Numbered from the stretch's first letter, positions 1-8,798 are shown. The stretch is DNA of 64,000 nt from Limibacillus halophilus (GCF_014191775.1 NZ_JACHXA010000003.1:1-64000); one strand, 5' to 3'. Program-made: numbers and translations. The notes: generated by a model from the sequence alone, not told the origin.

Positions 1-95
1 ATCGCAGCCGTCAATGACGTCTTGCCATGGTCAACGTGACCGATCGTTCCCACGTTCACGTGCGGCTTGTTACGCTGAAACTTCTCTTTCGCCAT
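1..95 (-). CDS. tuf: Elongation factor Tu, N-terminal part
   Basis: Only the first 31 codons lie in the window; the gene runs off the left edge. The translation begins [20 protein letters not shown] and contains the P-loop GHVDHGKT of the translational GTPases, which identifies EF-Tu, the factor that delivers aminoacyl-tRNA to the ribosome. The ATG is at 93-95. It lies downstream of tRNA-Tyr and tRNA-Gly on the same strand, a common stable-RNA/tuf arrangement in proteobacteria, so it is probably transcribed with them. Confidence 0.97.
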   Translation of the reverse strand, partial: MAKEKFQRNKPHVNVGTIGHVDHGKTSLTAA

Positions 96-231
96 AGCTA
101 ACGTTCCCTTTTACGGCCACATGTTCCGGACGCCCTTGGGTCTGTCCTGGGCCTGCTCGCCAAACCAAATAGAGCCGCCGACCACTGTTGTCACCCACCT
201 GACAAACCTTGGCCGCTGCCTCCCATGTCTC

Positions 232-305
<74 letters not shown>

Positions 306-333
306 TCTTTCGTCGTCGCGCGTCCCAGGCGTC

Positions 334-418
334 TGGTGGAGGGGGTTGGATTCGAACCAACGTAGGCGAAGCCAACGGATTTACAGTCCGTCCCCTTTAG
401 CCACTCGGGCACCCCTCC
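334..418 (-). tRNA. tRNA-Tyr (anticodon GTA)
   Basis: On the minus strand this is an 85-nt class II tRNA. The acceptor GGAGGGG pairs with CCCCTCC, the anticodon loop TGTAAAT carries GTA, a long variable arm contains GGCTTCGCC, the T-arm contains GGTTCGAATCC, and CCA is encoded at 334-336. A long variable arm with a GTA anticodon is diagnostic of bacterial tRNA-Tyr. It is the first gene of the tRNA-Tyr/tRNA-Gly/tuf unit. Confidence 0.96.
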
Positions 419-455
419 ACGTCAACCTTACGGACGACGCGCAACGGCGTTGCGC

Positions 456-483
456 ACTATGGTGATTTCGTCTCGCGTGTCAA
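456..483 (-). promoter_or_regulatory. Probable sigma-70 promoter of the tRNA-Tyr/tRNA-Gly/tuf unit
   Basis: Read on the minus strand, TTGACA (478-483) is followed after 16 bp by CATAGT (456-461). Directly downstream is the GC-rich GCGCAAC...GTTGCGC inverted repeat (441-457), which gives the GC-rich discriminator typical of growth-rate-controlled stable RNA promoters. The tRNA-Tyr 5' end follows about 40 nt later. The start site is inferred. Confidence 0.55.
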
Positions 484-577
484 TGATGAACATGCGAAAA
501 AACGACCTCGACATTCCCGCTCTTGCCCATACAAGGCCGGTCGTGTGAAATCGTCTTGCAACAGATTAGGATTTTCG

Positions 578-1414
578 ATGACCACGCGCAAGCCCAGGGG
601 CGAATACAGAGGTGAATCAAGGAGCGGCTCGAAAGACCGGGGCTCCTTTCAAAGGAACTCCAGAGCTTTAGATAGTGCTGAGGAGGATCTCTGGATCTAT
701 GGCCAGCACGCGACCTTGCTGGCGCTGGCAAACGCCAGACGTCAGAAAAGACGGCTGCTGGCAACGCCGGAGGCCCGGCGGCGACTCGCCGAAGAGCTGG
801 AGCCCTTGACCCAAAGTGCATCCCTCCAGATTGAAGAGCTGCATCGGCGTGATATCGAGCGCCTGTTGCCTGAGGGCGCCGTACACCAAGGTATTGCGAT
901 GCTCAGTCAGCCGCTGGCCGATCTGCGCCTTTCCGACTGGCGGCCGCCTGAAACGGGGCGCTGCGTCGTCGTCGCTCTCGACCAGGTTACCGATCCGCAT
1001 AACGTCGGCGCGGTCATTCGTTCGGCCGCGGCCTTCGGCGCCTCGGCTCTGCTTTTCACCCGCCGCCACTCCCCCGGGGAAACCGGTGTCTTGGCCAAGA
1101 CAGCCTCCGGCGCCCTGGAATGCGTGCCGATCATCCGTGAGACCAATCTCTCGCAGGCGCTGGAGTCGCTTCACAAAATGGGGTTTCTAACGGTTGGCTT
1201 AGCAGGCGAAGGCGAGGAATCGCTGGAGGCCATTCCAAACGACGTCGAGAAGATTTGCGTGGTTCTGGGCGCCGAGGGTAAAGGGTTGCGGCAAAAGACG
1301 CGGGAAACCTGCAAGCAGCTCGTCCGTTTACCGACCCGTCCCCCGATCGATCAACTCAACGTTTCCAACGCGGCGGCCATTGCACTCTATGAGCTGTTGG
1401 GGCGATCAAGCTGA
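578..1414 (+). CDS. rlmB: 23S rRNA (guanosine-2'-O-)-methyltransferase RlmB
   Basis: Encodes 278 aa if started at the ATG at 578; an in-frame GTG at 545 would add 11 residues. The N-terminus has the substrate-binding domain of TrmH/RlmB enzymes (IYGQHATLLALANARRQKRR). The C-terminal SPOUT methyltransferase domain has the motifs DPHNVGAVIRSAAAFGASAL, VLGAEGKGL and LNVSNAAAIALYELL, which form the knotted SAM site. The family methylates G2251 of 23S rRNA (E. coli numbering) in the peptidyl-transferase P-loop. Length and motifs are normal. It is divergent from the tRNA/tuf unit. Confidence 0.93.
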   Translation: MTTRKPRGEYRGESRSGSKDRGSFQRNSRALDSAEEDLWIYGQHATLLALANARRQKRRLLATPEARRRLAEELEPLTQSASLQIEELHRRDIERLLPEGAVHQGIAMLSQPLADLRLSDWRPPETGRCVVVALDQVTDPHNVGAVIRSAAAFGASALLFTRRHSPGETGVLAKTASGALECVPIIRETNLSQALESLHKMGFLTVGLAGEGEESLEAIPNDVEKICVVLGAEGKGLRQKTRETCKQLVRLPTRPPIDQLNVSNAAAIALYELLGRSS

Positions 1415-1533
1415 GGCCTCCAAAAATTTAGAGAAGCATCTCCGGGGATGAACCAGACACCGTCCGCGTAAGTCTTTAGGACAGGCGATGAACGATTTTG
1501 CCTGCCCCCTGAGAAATCGAACGGAGAAGATAA

Positions 1534-1881
1534 ATGAAAAAGTATGCAGCCCTCCCCCTGGCGGCGATCCTGGTAGCAACTCTGGCTGTCATTTCGGGTG
1601 TAACCGACGTGAACGCCGGACCACGCCATGGGAAGATGTTCGAGAGAATGGACAGTAACGGTGACGGCGTTCTCTCCGCCGTCGAAGCGGAAGCTGCAGC
1701 GCTAAGCCGGTTTGAGAAAATGGACGAAAACGGCGATGGCGTAATCACCAAGGCCGACATCTCGGCCATGGCACTCGCCCGTTTTCAAAAGGCCGACTTA
1801 AACAGCGACGGTGAGATCACCCACGAGGAAGCCAAAGCCGCACGTGAGGCCTGGCGCAAGGAGCATCACGATCACAATTGA
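1534..1881 (+). CDS. Exported EF-hand calcium-binding protein
   Basis: A 115-aa protein with a signal peptide (hydrophobic core about residues 5-22, probable cleavage after VNA at 28). Three EF-hand loops follow at 40-51 (DSNGDGVLSAVE), 64-75 (DENGDGVITKAD) and 88-99 (DLNSDGEITHEE). All have acidic residues at the expected calcium-ligand positions; loop 2 ends in D rather than E. The C-terminus is His-rich (HHDH). Small periplasmic proteins of this kind are common in alphaproteobacteria, and a calcium-buffering or sensing role is inferred only. The start is preceded by ACGGAGAAGATAA, a good ribosome-binding site. Confidence 0.85.
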   Translation: MKKYAALPLAAILVATLAVISGVTDVNAGPRHGKMFERMDSNGDGVLSAVEAEAAALSRFEKMDENGDGVITKADISAMALARFQKADLNSDGEITHEEAKAAREAWRKEHHDHN

Positions 1882-1920
1882 TCGTGGCACTTTGAGGCCC
1901 TCCAGACTTTCCCGATAACA

Positions 1921-2481
1921 TTAGAAACTGGGCGGGGTGCAGGCAGATACAACCACTGTCTCCGCCCCGTCGAGGTTCTTGAAGCGATGCGGTAGACGAC
2001 TGTCGAAATAATAACCGTCACCCGCCTTCAAAATCCGCCTCTGATCACCAACGGTAACTTCCAAGCTTCCCGATACGACAACGCCTGCTTCCTCCGCCTC
2101 GTGTCGCAACAGGCTTTCGCCGGTATCGGCGCCCGGCGCATAGCGTTCCAACAGAACCTGCAGTGCCCGGCCGGTCAGGTCGCGACCAACCTGGCGATAG
2201 GAAATCTTACCCCGACCAAGTTCAACCATTTCCTCACTGGCAAAGAACACCTTCTCACGCGGCGTGTCCTGCCAGGCAAAGAAATCCGACAACGAGATGG
2301 GAATGCTATCCAAGACCCTTTTGAGCATTCCGACCGACGGGCTGGTTCGGTTTTGTTCAATGAGGGAAATTTGCGCATTCGAAACGCCGGCGCGTTTTGC
2401 AAGCTCACGCTGTGACAGTTTATTCATCTGCCGCAAGGAGCGCAAACGCTGCCCGAGATCAAAACCATCCTGGCTCGACAT
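1921..2481 (-). CDS. puuR: XRE-family regulator with cupin domain, PuuR-like
   Basis: A 186-aa protein with an N-terminal HTH_3 domain at about residues 10-64 (LSQRELAKRAGVSNAQISLI is the helix-turn-helix) and a C-terminal cupin at about 110-180 (HEAEEAGVVVSGSLEVTVGD, then GDGYYFDSRLPHRFKN). This is the architecture of PuuR, repressor of putrescine utilisation, and of related regulators of small-metabolite catabolism. It is divergent from the omega-aminotransferase and lies in the same block as puuA and puuB, which supports polyamine or amino-acid sensing. The exact ligand is not shown. The gene probably autoregulates through the palindrome at 2509-2526. Confidence 0.8.
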   Translation of the reverse strand: MSSQDGFDLGQRLRSLRQMNKLSQRELAKRAGVSNAQISLIEQNRTSPSVGMLKRVLDSIPISLSDFFAWQDTPREKVFFASEEMVELGRGKISYRQVGRDLTGRALQVLLERYAPGADTGESLLRHEAEEAGVVVSGSLEVTVGDQRRILKAGDGYYFDSRLPHRFKNLDGAETVVVSACTPPSF

Positions 2482-2508
2482 TCTTTACCTTCTGCTTAGT
2501 CGTTAATA

Positions 2509-2526
2509 TGTTAAATATATATAACA
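2509..2526. promoter_or_regulatory. AT-rich palindrome between puuR-like gene and aminotransferase
   Basis: TGTTAAATATATATAACA matches its own reverse complement in 8 of 9 paired positions. It lies 28 bp upstream of the regulator ATG and about 100 bp upstream of the aminotransferase ATG. A dyad here is the natural candidate operator for the divergent XRE-cupin regulator, though it does not match the E. coli PuuR box as I remember it. The role is inferred from position and symmetry. Confidence 0.5.
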
Positions 2527-2625
2527 TTTATGCTCATAATCAGCCATATTAGGTCGCTATTGTCAATTTTCTTTATCGATAGTATTTTCGGCCCGTTCAA
2601 CATACCAGTCATTAGGAGCAGCCCC

Positions 2626-3978
2626 ATGGAGATGCCAAGCGGCCTTGGCGATTTCGACCCGACGCCAAACAATCTCGAAGCTTTCTGGATGCCATTCACT
2701 TGGAACCGCGGGTTTAAGAAAGACCCAATGCTCCTCGCCGAAGCACAGGACATGCATTACACCACCACCGAGGGCAAGAAAGTTCTTGATGGCACGGCAG
2801 GTCTTTGGTGCTGCAATGCCGGGCACGGTCGCCGCAAAATTGTGGAAGCCGTTCAAGCCACGGTTGCCAAACTCGACTACGCACCGAGCTTTCAGGTCAG
2901 CCACCCTCTACCTTTTGAGCTGGCGAGCCGCATGACCAACATGCTCTCGGGCGATTACGACCATGTGTTCTTCTGCAATTCGGGTTCCGAGGCAGTCGAC
3001 AGCGCCCTGAAAATTGCGCTTGCCTATCACCGCGTCCGCGGCGATGCAGCCCGTACCCGATTGATCGGGCGTGAACGCGGTTATCACGGCACCGGCTTTG
3101 GTGGAATCTCCGTTGGCGGTATCGTCAAGAATCGCATGTTCTGGGGTCCGCTTATCAACGGCGTCGACCATTTGCCGCACACCTTCAACCTTGAGAAGCA
3201 GGCTTATTCCAAGGGGCAACCCGAATGGGGCGCCCATCTGGCCGACGAACTGGAGCGAATCGTCACTTTGCACGACGCTTCGACCATCGCCGCCGTGATC
3301 GTCGAGCCGGTCGCCGGGTCGACCGGCGTGCTGCTCCCGCCAAAAGGCTATCTCAAGCGCCTTCGGGAGATTTGCGACAAACACGGCATCCTCTTGATCT
3401 TCGATGAGGTGATTACCGGCTTCGGGCGTCTGGGTTCTTCTTTTGCTACAGAGCACTTCGATGTGCAGCCCGACCTCATCACCTGTGCTAAGGGCTTGAC
3501 CAACGGCACCATCCCCATGGGTGGCGTAATCTGCCGCAAGGGCATCTACGACGCCTTCATGGACTGGGCCGACAACACCGGCAACACGATTGAGTTGTTC
3601 CATGGCTACACGTACACGGCGCATCCAGTCGCGGCGGCGGCAGCCCTGGCAACGCTGGATGTCTACAAGGAAGAAGGTCTCTTTGAACGGGCGGCGGAAT
3701 TGGCTCCATACTGGGAAGACGCCGTTCACGGCTTGAAGGGGACAAGGCATGTCATCGACCTGCGCAACATTGGCCTAATCGCGGGAATCGAGTTGGAGTC
3801 CCGCCCCGGCAAACCGGGTGCTCGTGCCTACGAGGCCTTCCGAAAGGCCTTTGATGCAGGCGTGATGATCCGAACGACCGGCGACATCATCGCGCTGTCT
3901 CCGCCACTGATCATCGAAAAGAGCCATATCGATCAGATTTTCGAAACGATCCGCACAATTCTGACCGATCTGGATTGA
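2626..3978 (+). CDS. Omega-amino acid (beta-alanine):pyruvate aminotransferase
   Basis: A 450-aa class III PLP aminotransferase. The ATG at 2626 is chosen over an open frame extending to 2530 because TAGGAG sits just upstream and the family normally starts near MPFT. It has NSGSEAVDSALKIA (118-131), the PLP-binding FDEVITGFGR (D260) and the Schiff-base lysine in TCAKGLTNG (K289). These features and the length match beta-alanine/omega-amino acid:pyruvate aminotransferases, which make malonate semialdehyde and L-alanine. Alanine dehydrogenase follows 100 bp downstream and could turn the alanine back into pyruvate and ammonium. The exact amino donor (beta-alanine, GABA, taurine or a diamine) is not decided by sequence alone. 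Confidence 0.87.
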   Translation: MEMPSGLGDFDPTPNNLEAFWMPFTWNRGFKKDPMLLAEAQDMHYTTTEGKKVLDGTAGLWCCNAGHGRRKIVEAVQATVAKLDYAPSFQVSHPLPFELASRMTNMLSGDYDHVFFCNSGSEAVDSALKIALAYHRVRGDAARTRLIGRERGYHGTGFGGISVGGIVKNRMFWGPLINGVDHLPHTFNLEKQAYSKGQPEWGAHLADELERIVTLHDASTIAAVIVEPVAGSTGVLLPPKGYLKRLREICDKHGILLIFDEVITGFGRLGSSFATEHFDVQPDLITCAKGLTNGTIPMGGVICRKGIYDAFMDWADNTGNTIELFHGYTYTAHPVAAAAALATLDVYKEEGLFERAAELAPYWEDAVHGLKGTRHVIDLRNIGLIAGIELESRPGKPGARAYEAFRKAFDAGVMIRTTGDIIALSPPLIIEKSHIDQIFETIRTILTDLD

Positions 3979-4009
3979 CGCTAAGATAATGCCTCGTGAA
4001 AAGGCAGCA

Positions 4010-4036
4010 GCGGGCTATCGCGTCGTGGTAGCCCGC
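4010..4036 (+). other. Intercistronic hairpin before ald
   Basis: GCGGGCTA (4010-4017) pairs perfectly with TAGCCCGC (4029-4036) across an 11-nt loop in the 100-bp gap between the aminotransferase and ald. No U-tract follows, so it is not a standard terminator. It could be an RNA-processing or stability element, or chance. Confidence 0.35.
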
Positions 4037-4078
4037 CATTCGAACAGGACCAGGCCATAGCAAAAGGGACAATAAATC

Positions 4079-5203
4079 ATGCTCGTGGGCGTGCCAAAGG
4101 AAGTGAAAAATCACGAATACCGCGTTGGAATGACTCCAACTTCCGTACGTGAGCTGGTTCATAACGGCCATCAGGTCATGGTTGAGAGCCGTGCGGGCGC
4201 AGGTATCGGCTTTGACGATCATCACTATCAGGAAGTTGGTGCGTCAATCATTGGCACAGCTCAGGAGATCTTCGCGAAAGCGGATATGATCGTGAAGGTG
4301 AAGGAGCCTCTTCCTGCTGAGTATGCGATGTTAAAAGAAGGCCAAATATTATTTACCTATCTACACTTAGCGCCCGATCTTGAACAAACAGAAGGACTCG
4401 TAAAGTCAGGCGCCATCTGCATCGCCTATGAAACAGTGACGGACCGCCGGGGTCGCCTGCCTCTCCTTGGCCCGATGAGTGAAGTCGCGGGCCGCATGTC
4501 GATCCAGGCAGGCGCCCACTGTCTCGAGAAAGAACAAGGTGGTTCGGGAATGCTGCTGGGTGGTGTTCCGGGTGTACCAGCCGCCAAGGTCGTGGTCATC
4601 GGCGGCGGGGTCGCCGGCACAAATGCGGCTCGTATGGCCATGGGATTGGAAGCCCATGTGACGGTCATCGACCGAAACATTGAGCGTCTTTACGAACTGG
4701 ACATGCAGTTTGGCCCCATGCTGAACACGATCTATTCCACCGTGGACGCGATCGAGCAACGAGTCGTGGATGCGGATTTGGTTATTGGTTCAGTCCTGAT
4801 ACCGGGCGCCGCCGCTCCTAAGTTGGTTACGCGCGATATGGTCAAGGCCATGCGCCCCGGTTCAGTGCTGGTGGACATTGCTATTGATCAAGGCGGGTGC
4901 TTCGAGACCAGTCGTCCAACCACGCATGATCACCCGACCTATGTCGAGGAAGGCTGCGTACATTACTGCGTCACCAACATGCCGGGTGCGGTCGCGCGCA
5001 CGTCAACCTTCGCGCTGAACAACGCCACCCTGCCCTTCACGCTGGCGCTGGCTAACAAGGGAAGCCGTCAAGCATTGGCGGAAGACCCGCACCTGCGTCA
5101 GGGACTGAACGTCGCGGAAGGTAAGATAACCTACAAGGCAGTCGCCGATGCACATGGCATGGCCTTCACGCCGCCGGAAGAATACCTCGGCATATCCTAT
5201 TAG
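4079..5203 (+). CDS. ald: Alanine dehydrogenase
   Basis: A 374-aa protein of typical family length, catalysing L-alanine + NAD+ + H2O = pyruvate + NH4+ + NADH. The N-terminal catalytic region begins [21 protein letters not shown]73-V-K-E-P and the [11 protein letters not shown] segment belong to the AlaDH/PNT family, and the NAD-binding Rossmann motif is [19 protein letters not shown] with V-I-D after the next strand. It follows the omega-aminotransferase on the same strand, which fits recycling of transamination-derived alanine. The start is preceded by AAAAGGGACAATAAATC, a good ribosome-binding site. Confidence 0.96.
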   Translation: MLVGVPKEVKNHEYRVGMTPTSVRELVHNGHQVMVESRAGAGIGFDDHHYQEVGASIIGTAQEIFAKADMIVKVKEPLPAEYAMLKEGQILFTYLHLAPDLEQTEGLVKSGAICIAYETVTDRRGRLPLLGPMSEVAGRMSIQAGAHCLEKEQGGSGMLLGGVPGVPAAKVVVIGGGVAGTNAARMAMGLEAHVTVIDRNIERLYELDMQFGPMLNTIYSTVDAIEQRVVDADLVIGSVLIPGAAAPKLVTRDMVKAMRPGSVLVDIAIDQGGCFETSRPTTHDHPTYVEEGCVHYCVTNMPGAVARTSTFALNNATLPFTLALANKGSRQALAEDPHLRQGLNVAEGKITYKAVADAHGMAFTPPEEYLGISY

Positions 5204-5213
5204 GGTTTAGATA

Positions 5214-5633
5214 GTGCCCGGGCTGGCGACGCTTACCACCTGCGCGGATTTGAATGAAGCGAGAAGCCTGCGGGCTTTGCTGGAGGACGCGGGCTTTTTC
5301 GTTTTTCTGCCGGAGGAACACCATCTATCAACCGTCTGGTTCCACGAGGTCGCCACAGGCGTGCGCCTGCAAGTCGAAGCTGACTCGCTGCAGGCCGCCC
5401 AAGAATTTTTCCAAGCCGTTCAGGAAGAGATTTCACAGCCCGATCGAGGAACCCATCAATCCAACACAGGTTCGATTTGTCCGGCATGCGGTGGAGCCGA
5501 TATCCATCGCGGTCGCTCACTGCTGGCCGGTATAGCCGGGCTCGTTTTGGCGGGTCTACCCCTGGTCTTGGGGACAAGAAAGCGGCTGTGTCGCAGGTGC
5601 GGCCATACTTGGAAAAGCCAGGCCCGAGCCTAG
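5214..5633 (+). CDS. DUF2007-like protein with zinc ribbon and one membrane segment
   Basis: A 139-aa protein starting at GTG 5214, only 10 bp after ald. The N-terminal half (residues 1-72) resembles the DUF2007 'putative signal transducing' fold (LNEARSLRALLEDAGFFVFL, then GVRLQVEADSLQAAQEFFQA). The C-terminal half has two CxxC knuckles (C89/C92 and C126/C129) flanking a hydrophobic stretch at about 103-120. This suggests a membrane-attached zinc ribbon. The function is unknown. Its stop overlaps that of puuB, coming from the other strand, in the 4-bp palindrome CTAG. Confidence 0.7.
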   Translation: MPGLATLTTCADLNEARSLRALLEDAGFFVFLPEEHHLSTVWFHEVATGVRLQVEADSLQAAQEFFQAVQEEISQPDRGTHQSNTGSICPACGGADIHRGRSLLAGIAGLVLAGLPLVLGTRKRLCRRCGHTWKSQARA

Positions 5634-6922
5634 GGAAGCAGGTCGCGCAGACGGTACCAGGTCATTGCCAGAGCCAACACCGGAGCACGCAACCATTTGC
5701 CACCGGGGAACAGGGAATGCGGCAGCTTTCCAAAAGCATCGAAGCGTTCGGCCTGCCCGGCGATTGCCTCGGCGATAACCTTTCCTGCTATTCCGGTCAA
5801 GGCGACACCCTGACCCGAGTATCCCTGTGCAAAGTAGATATTCTTTTGCTGACCCGTCCGGCCTAGGTGTGGCGTTCGTTCCACTGTGATGCCGACATAA
5901 CCGCCCCAAACGTACTCGAATGTCTCGTCGCGGAGCTGCGGAAAGACCTTCACCATCTTGCGCCGCATGACGCCAGGCAAGTTCGGCGGCATCAATGTCG
6001 TGTAGCTGACGCCACCGCCGAAAAGCATACGGTCGTCACCGGAGCGCTGAAAATAATTGAGTACAAAATTATGATCCGCCACGGTCGCATTGGTTGGCAA
6101 ACAATCCTCGGCCAAGGCCTTGGGCAGGGGGCGAGTTGCGCCGATGTAGGTCCCGACCGGCATAATCCGCCGGCGCAGTTTTGGAATGAGGTCGCCGAGG
6201 TATGCGTTGCAGGCCATGACGACAAACGGTGCCGTGACGGCAGCGCCATTGTCGGTGTCTAGCGTTACCTTGCTGCCTTCCTCAATCCTGGTTACGCGGG
6301 TCCCCTCGAACAATTTGACGCCTGCGGCCTGGGCCGTGGCTGCGAGACCCAGGCAATAGTTCAAAGGATGCAACCAACCTGCCCCACCATCGACAAGCCC
6401 GCCGACATAAGCTGGTGAATTGCAGTAAGCCCGCACCTCAGCCCCGCGAACGACCTTCAATTCGGCTCGGTAGCCATAACGGCGCCAGGTTTCCAGGGTT
6501 TCATCCATATCTGCAAGATGGCGCCTTTTCTCGGCAGCATGGAGGTAACCCCAGCGTAGATCGCAGTCTATTGAATGCTTGGTCACCCGTTGCCGGATGA
6601 TGTCCTTGGCTTCCTCCGAAAGGTCCCAAAGCAACTGGGCGTTGGCCCTGCCAACCCACTGCTCGATCCTGTCGATCCCCGGGTTATATTCGGTCCCGAT
6701 ATGTCCACCGTTGCGCCCGGATGCCCCCCAGCCGATGCGCTCGGCCTCTAGCAACACAACGGAGAATCCCCGCTCGGCCAGATTCAACGCTGCGGAAAGG
6801 CCGGTGAATCCGCCCCCCACCACGCAGACATCGGCATTCACCGATTCCTGGAGCGCCGGCTGAACGGAAAAGGCGTTGGCACTCGCCGCGTAGTAAGACT
6901 CCACATGGTTGGCCGATGGCAT
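5630..6922 (-). CDS. puuB: Gamma-glutamylputrescine oxidase-like FAD oxidoreductase
   Basis: A 430-aa DAO-family flavoprotein. The dinucleotide-binding motif VCVVGGGFTGLSAALNLAER lies near residues 32-51, followed by GWGASGRNGGHIG, a signature of PuuB/OrdL-like oxidases, and a C-terminal FAQGYSGQGVALTGIAGKVI. PuuB oxidises gamma-glutamylputrescine to the aldehyde with release of ammonia and H2O2. Divergence from puuA and a nearby PuuR-like regulator support the assignment. The ATG at 6922 has GAGGGAG upstream. Close relatives oxidise other amines, so the substrate rests on context. Confidence 0.86.
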   Translation of the reverse strand: MPSANHVESYYAASANAFSVQPALQESVNADVCVVGGGFTGLSAALNLAERGFSVVLLEAERIGWGASGRNGGHIGTEYNPGIDRIEQWVGRANAQLLWDLSEEAKDIIRQRVTKHSIDCDLRWGYLHAAEKRRHLADMDETLETWRRYGYRAELKVVRGAEVRAYCNSPAYVGGLVDGGAGWLHPLNYCLGLAATAQAAGVKLFEGTRVTRIEEGSKVTLDTDNGAAVTAPFVVMACNAYLGDLIPKLRRRIMPVGTYIGATRPLPKALAEDCLPTNATVADHNFVLNYFQRSGDDRMLFGGGVSYTTLMPPNLPGVMRRKMVKVFPQLRDETFEYVWGGYVGITVERTPHLGRTGQQKNIYFAQGYSGQGVALTGIAGKVIAEAIAGQAERFDAFGKLPHSLFPGGKWLRAPVLALAMTWYRLRDLLP

Positions 6923-7149
6923 TACGGCTCCCTCGATTGCAATAGTGTGAAGGCCTCAAGTGCCCATATTCCGCTGATTCGCGGGCATCCGTTCATCAGT
7001 CTAGCTTGCCCAAATAAGCGTCTCGTGATAGCCATAGCGTAGTTTCATATGGGAGCCAACAGGCCTGAGATTCCTTACCGCCAGGTCCAACCCAGAATCG
7101 GCCCGGCGAATAATTCGAAACGAGATTTTATAGAGAAGCGAGACTCTGC

Positions 7150-8514
7150 ATGTCTTCCGAGAGCGGCGTTGCGGCCGTTAAGCGCTTTATCGAAGAACAT
7201 CATATAGAAGAGGTCGAATGTCTTGTCCCTGACATGGCCGGCATCGCCCGTGGGAAAATTCTTCCCGCCCAGAAATTCCTGCGTGGAATGACTGAGAATG
7301 GCCTGCGCATTCCGGAATCGGTTTTCATCCAGACAGTGACCGGCGATTATCCTGATAGCGATGGTGTGACCGACCCCGGTTCCAGCGATGTATATCTACG
7401 GCCGGACCCTGGCACCATCAGAGTGGTCCCTTGGTATGACGATCCTACCGCGCAGATCATTGCCGACGCTTATTATCTGGATGACGAAACGCCGGTCGAG
7501 ATAGCCTCGCGCCAAGTGCTCAGCCGTGTTTTGAGGCTCTATGAAGCGCGCGGCTGGCGCCCCGTCGTGGCTCCTGAGCTCGAATTCTATTTGGTCGAGG
7601 TCAATACCGACCCGGATTATCCTCTTTTACCTCCTATCGGGCGCTCGGGGAGACGGGAAACCTCACGCCAAGCTTATGGGGTGGACGCAGTCAATGAATT
7701 CGATCCCCTGTTCGAGGAAGTTTACGATTTCTGCGAAGCGCAAGGCATCGATATCGACACATTGACGCATGAAGCAGGTGCCGCTCAGATGGAGATGAAC
7801 TTCAATCACGGCGACCCGCTGGAGTTGGCTGATCAAACCTTCCTGTTCAAGCGCACCGTCCGCGAGGCAGCACACCGTCACAAGGTCTATGCGACCTTCA
7901 TGGCCAAGCCCATGGCAGACGAACCGGGTAGTTCAATGCATATCCACCAGTCCGTGGTGGACGCCAAGACGGGCAAGAACCTGTTCGGGAAGAAAGATAA
8001 TTCCAATAGCGATCTGTTCTTGTCCTACATCGCCGGATTGCAAAGGTATCTGCCGGCGGTAATGGCATTGCTGGCGCCCAACGTGAACTCCTACCGCCGT
8101 TTGCGCCCTGGCGCGGACGCGCCGATCAATACGCACTGGAGCCACGACAACCGTACCGTGGGCCTGCGGGTTCCCGTCTCCACGCCTGCCGCCCGCCGGA
8201 TCGAAAATCGAGTAGCCGGTGCGGACGCCAACCCCTACTTGGCAATTGCGGCCTCACTAGCCTGCGGCTACCTGGGCATGACGGAGGAGTTGGAGCCGAC
8301 CCGTCCTATCGAAGGGAGCGCCTACCGTTTGGCTCATACCCTTCCTCGCACACTCTATGATGCTGTCTCCAAGATGACTGGCAGCCGACCGATTAAGGAT
8401 GTGCTGGGTGAGGATTTCGTGACCGTCGTAAGCGCAGTGCGCGCCGAGGAATTGGACGCCTACCAGCGGGTTATTTCGTCCTGGGAACGGGAACATCTGC
8501 TTTTGAATGTCTGA
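7150..8514 (+). CDS. puuA: Gamma-glutamylputrescine synthetase (glutamine synthetase family)
   Basis: A 454-aa glutamine synthetase-fold enzyme. It has the GS beta-grasp region (VECLVPDMAGIARGKILP), the metal/ATP-site segments VAPELEFYLV and GAAQMEMNF, the ATP-site region MAKPMADEPGSSMHIHQS, and the C-terminal RIENRVAGADANPYLAIAA. The family includes PuuA, which ligates glutamate to putrescine using ATP. Adjacent divergent puuB makes PuuA more likely than a true glutamine synthetase, and the C-terminal adenylylation-site tyrosine region of GlnA is not evident. PuuC and PuuD, needed to finish the pathway, are not in the window. Confidence 0.88.
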   Translation: MSSESGVAAVKRFIEEHHIEEVECLVPDMAGIARGKILPAQKFLRGMTENGLRIPESVFIQTVTGDYPDSDGVTDPGSSDVYLRPDPGTIRVVPWYDDPTAQIIADAYYLDDETPVEIASRQVLSRVLRLYEARGWRPVVAPELEFYLVEVNTDPDYPLLPPIGRSGRRETSRQAYGVDAVNEFDPLFEEVYDFCEAQGIDIDTLTHEAGAAQMEMNFNHGDPLELADQTFLFKRTVREAAHRHKVYATFMAKPMADEPGSSMHIHQSVVDAKTGKNLFGKKDNSNSDLFLSYIAGLQRYLPAVMALLAPNVNSYRRLRPGADAPINTHWSHDNRTVGLRVPVSTPAARRIENRVAGADANPYLAIAASLACGYLGMTEELEPTRPIEGSAYRLAHTLPRTLYDAVSKMTGSRPIKDVLGEDFVTVVSAVRAEELDAYQRVISSWEREHLLLNV

Positions 8515-8591
8515 TGTGATCGGATGAAGAGCACACTCCTGCTTCACCCGTAGGCATTGGGCTAAGGTTGGTTTTCTGCTATAGGAGAACC

Positions 8592-8747
8592 ATGCGAAAT
8601 CGCTTCATCACTTTCTATGGCGACCTTCTTGGCAAAGCGCAGCCCTGCTCGTTGGAGTTGGAAGCGGCGCGGTTGACCGAGGGATCGCTGAGATCAAGGC
8701 GCCAGGACCTGATGATCCTCTGCGCCCGGATCGGCTATAACCCCTAG
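8592..8747 (+). CDS. Small ORF, 51 aa, unknown
   Basis: An open frame from ATG 8592 to TAG 8747, preceded by TAGGAGAACC, a strong ribosome-binding site at correct spacing. The product begins MRNRFITFYGDLLGKAQPCS and ends LMILCARIGYNP. It is mixed hydrophobic/basic with two cysteines and has no signal peptide or recognised domain. It sits alone between puuA and the SpuC-like gene. It could be a real small protein, a leader peptide for the downstream aminotransferase, or a remnant. Confidence 0.45.
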   Translation: MRNRFITFYGDLLGKAQPCSLELEAARLTEGSLRSRRQDLMILCARIGYNP

Positions 8748-8764
8748 AGGCCTGCGGAACGATT

Positions 8765-8798
8765 CCGTCTGCCTGCGCGAACAGCCGCGAGCAGACGG
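8765..8798 (+). other. Hairpin upstream of SpuC-like gene
   Basis: CCGTCTGC (8765-8772) pairs perfectly with GCAGACGG (8791-8798), with further CGCG/CGCG pairing possible inside the loop. It lies just after the 51-aa ORF and about 60 bp before the aminotransferase ATG. There is no U-tract, so factor-independent termination is doubtful. A leader structure or attenuator is possible. Confidence 0.4.

Noticed and set aside
2908-3750. Antisense frame of 280 codons opposite the omega-aminotransferase
   Set aside because: The plus-strand frame has full class III aminotransferase motifs; the antisense frame shows no domain and is a shadow.
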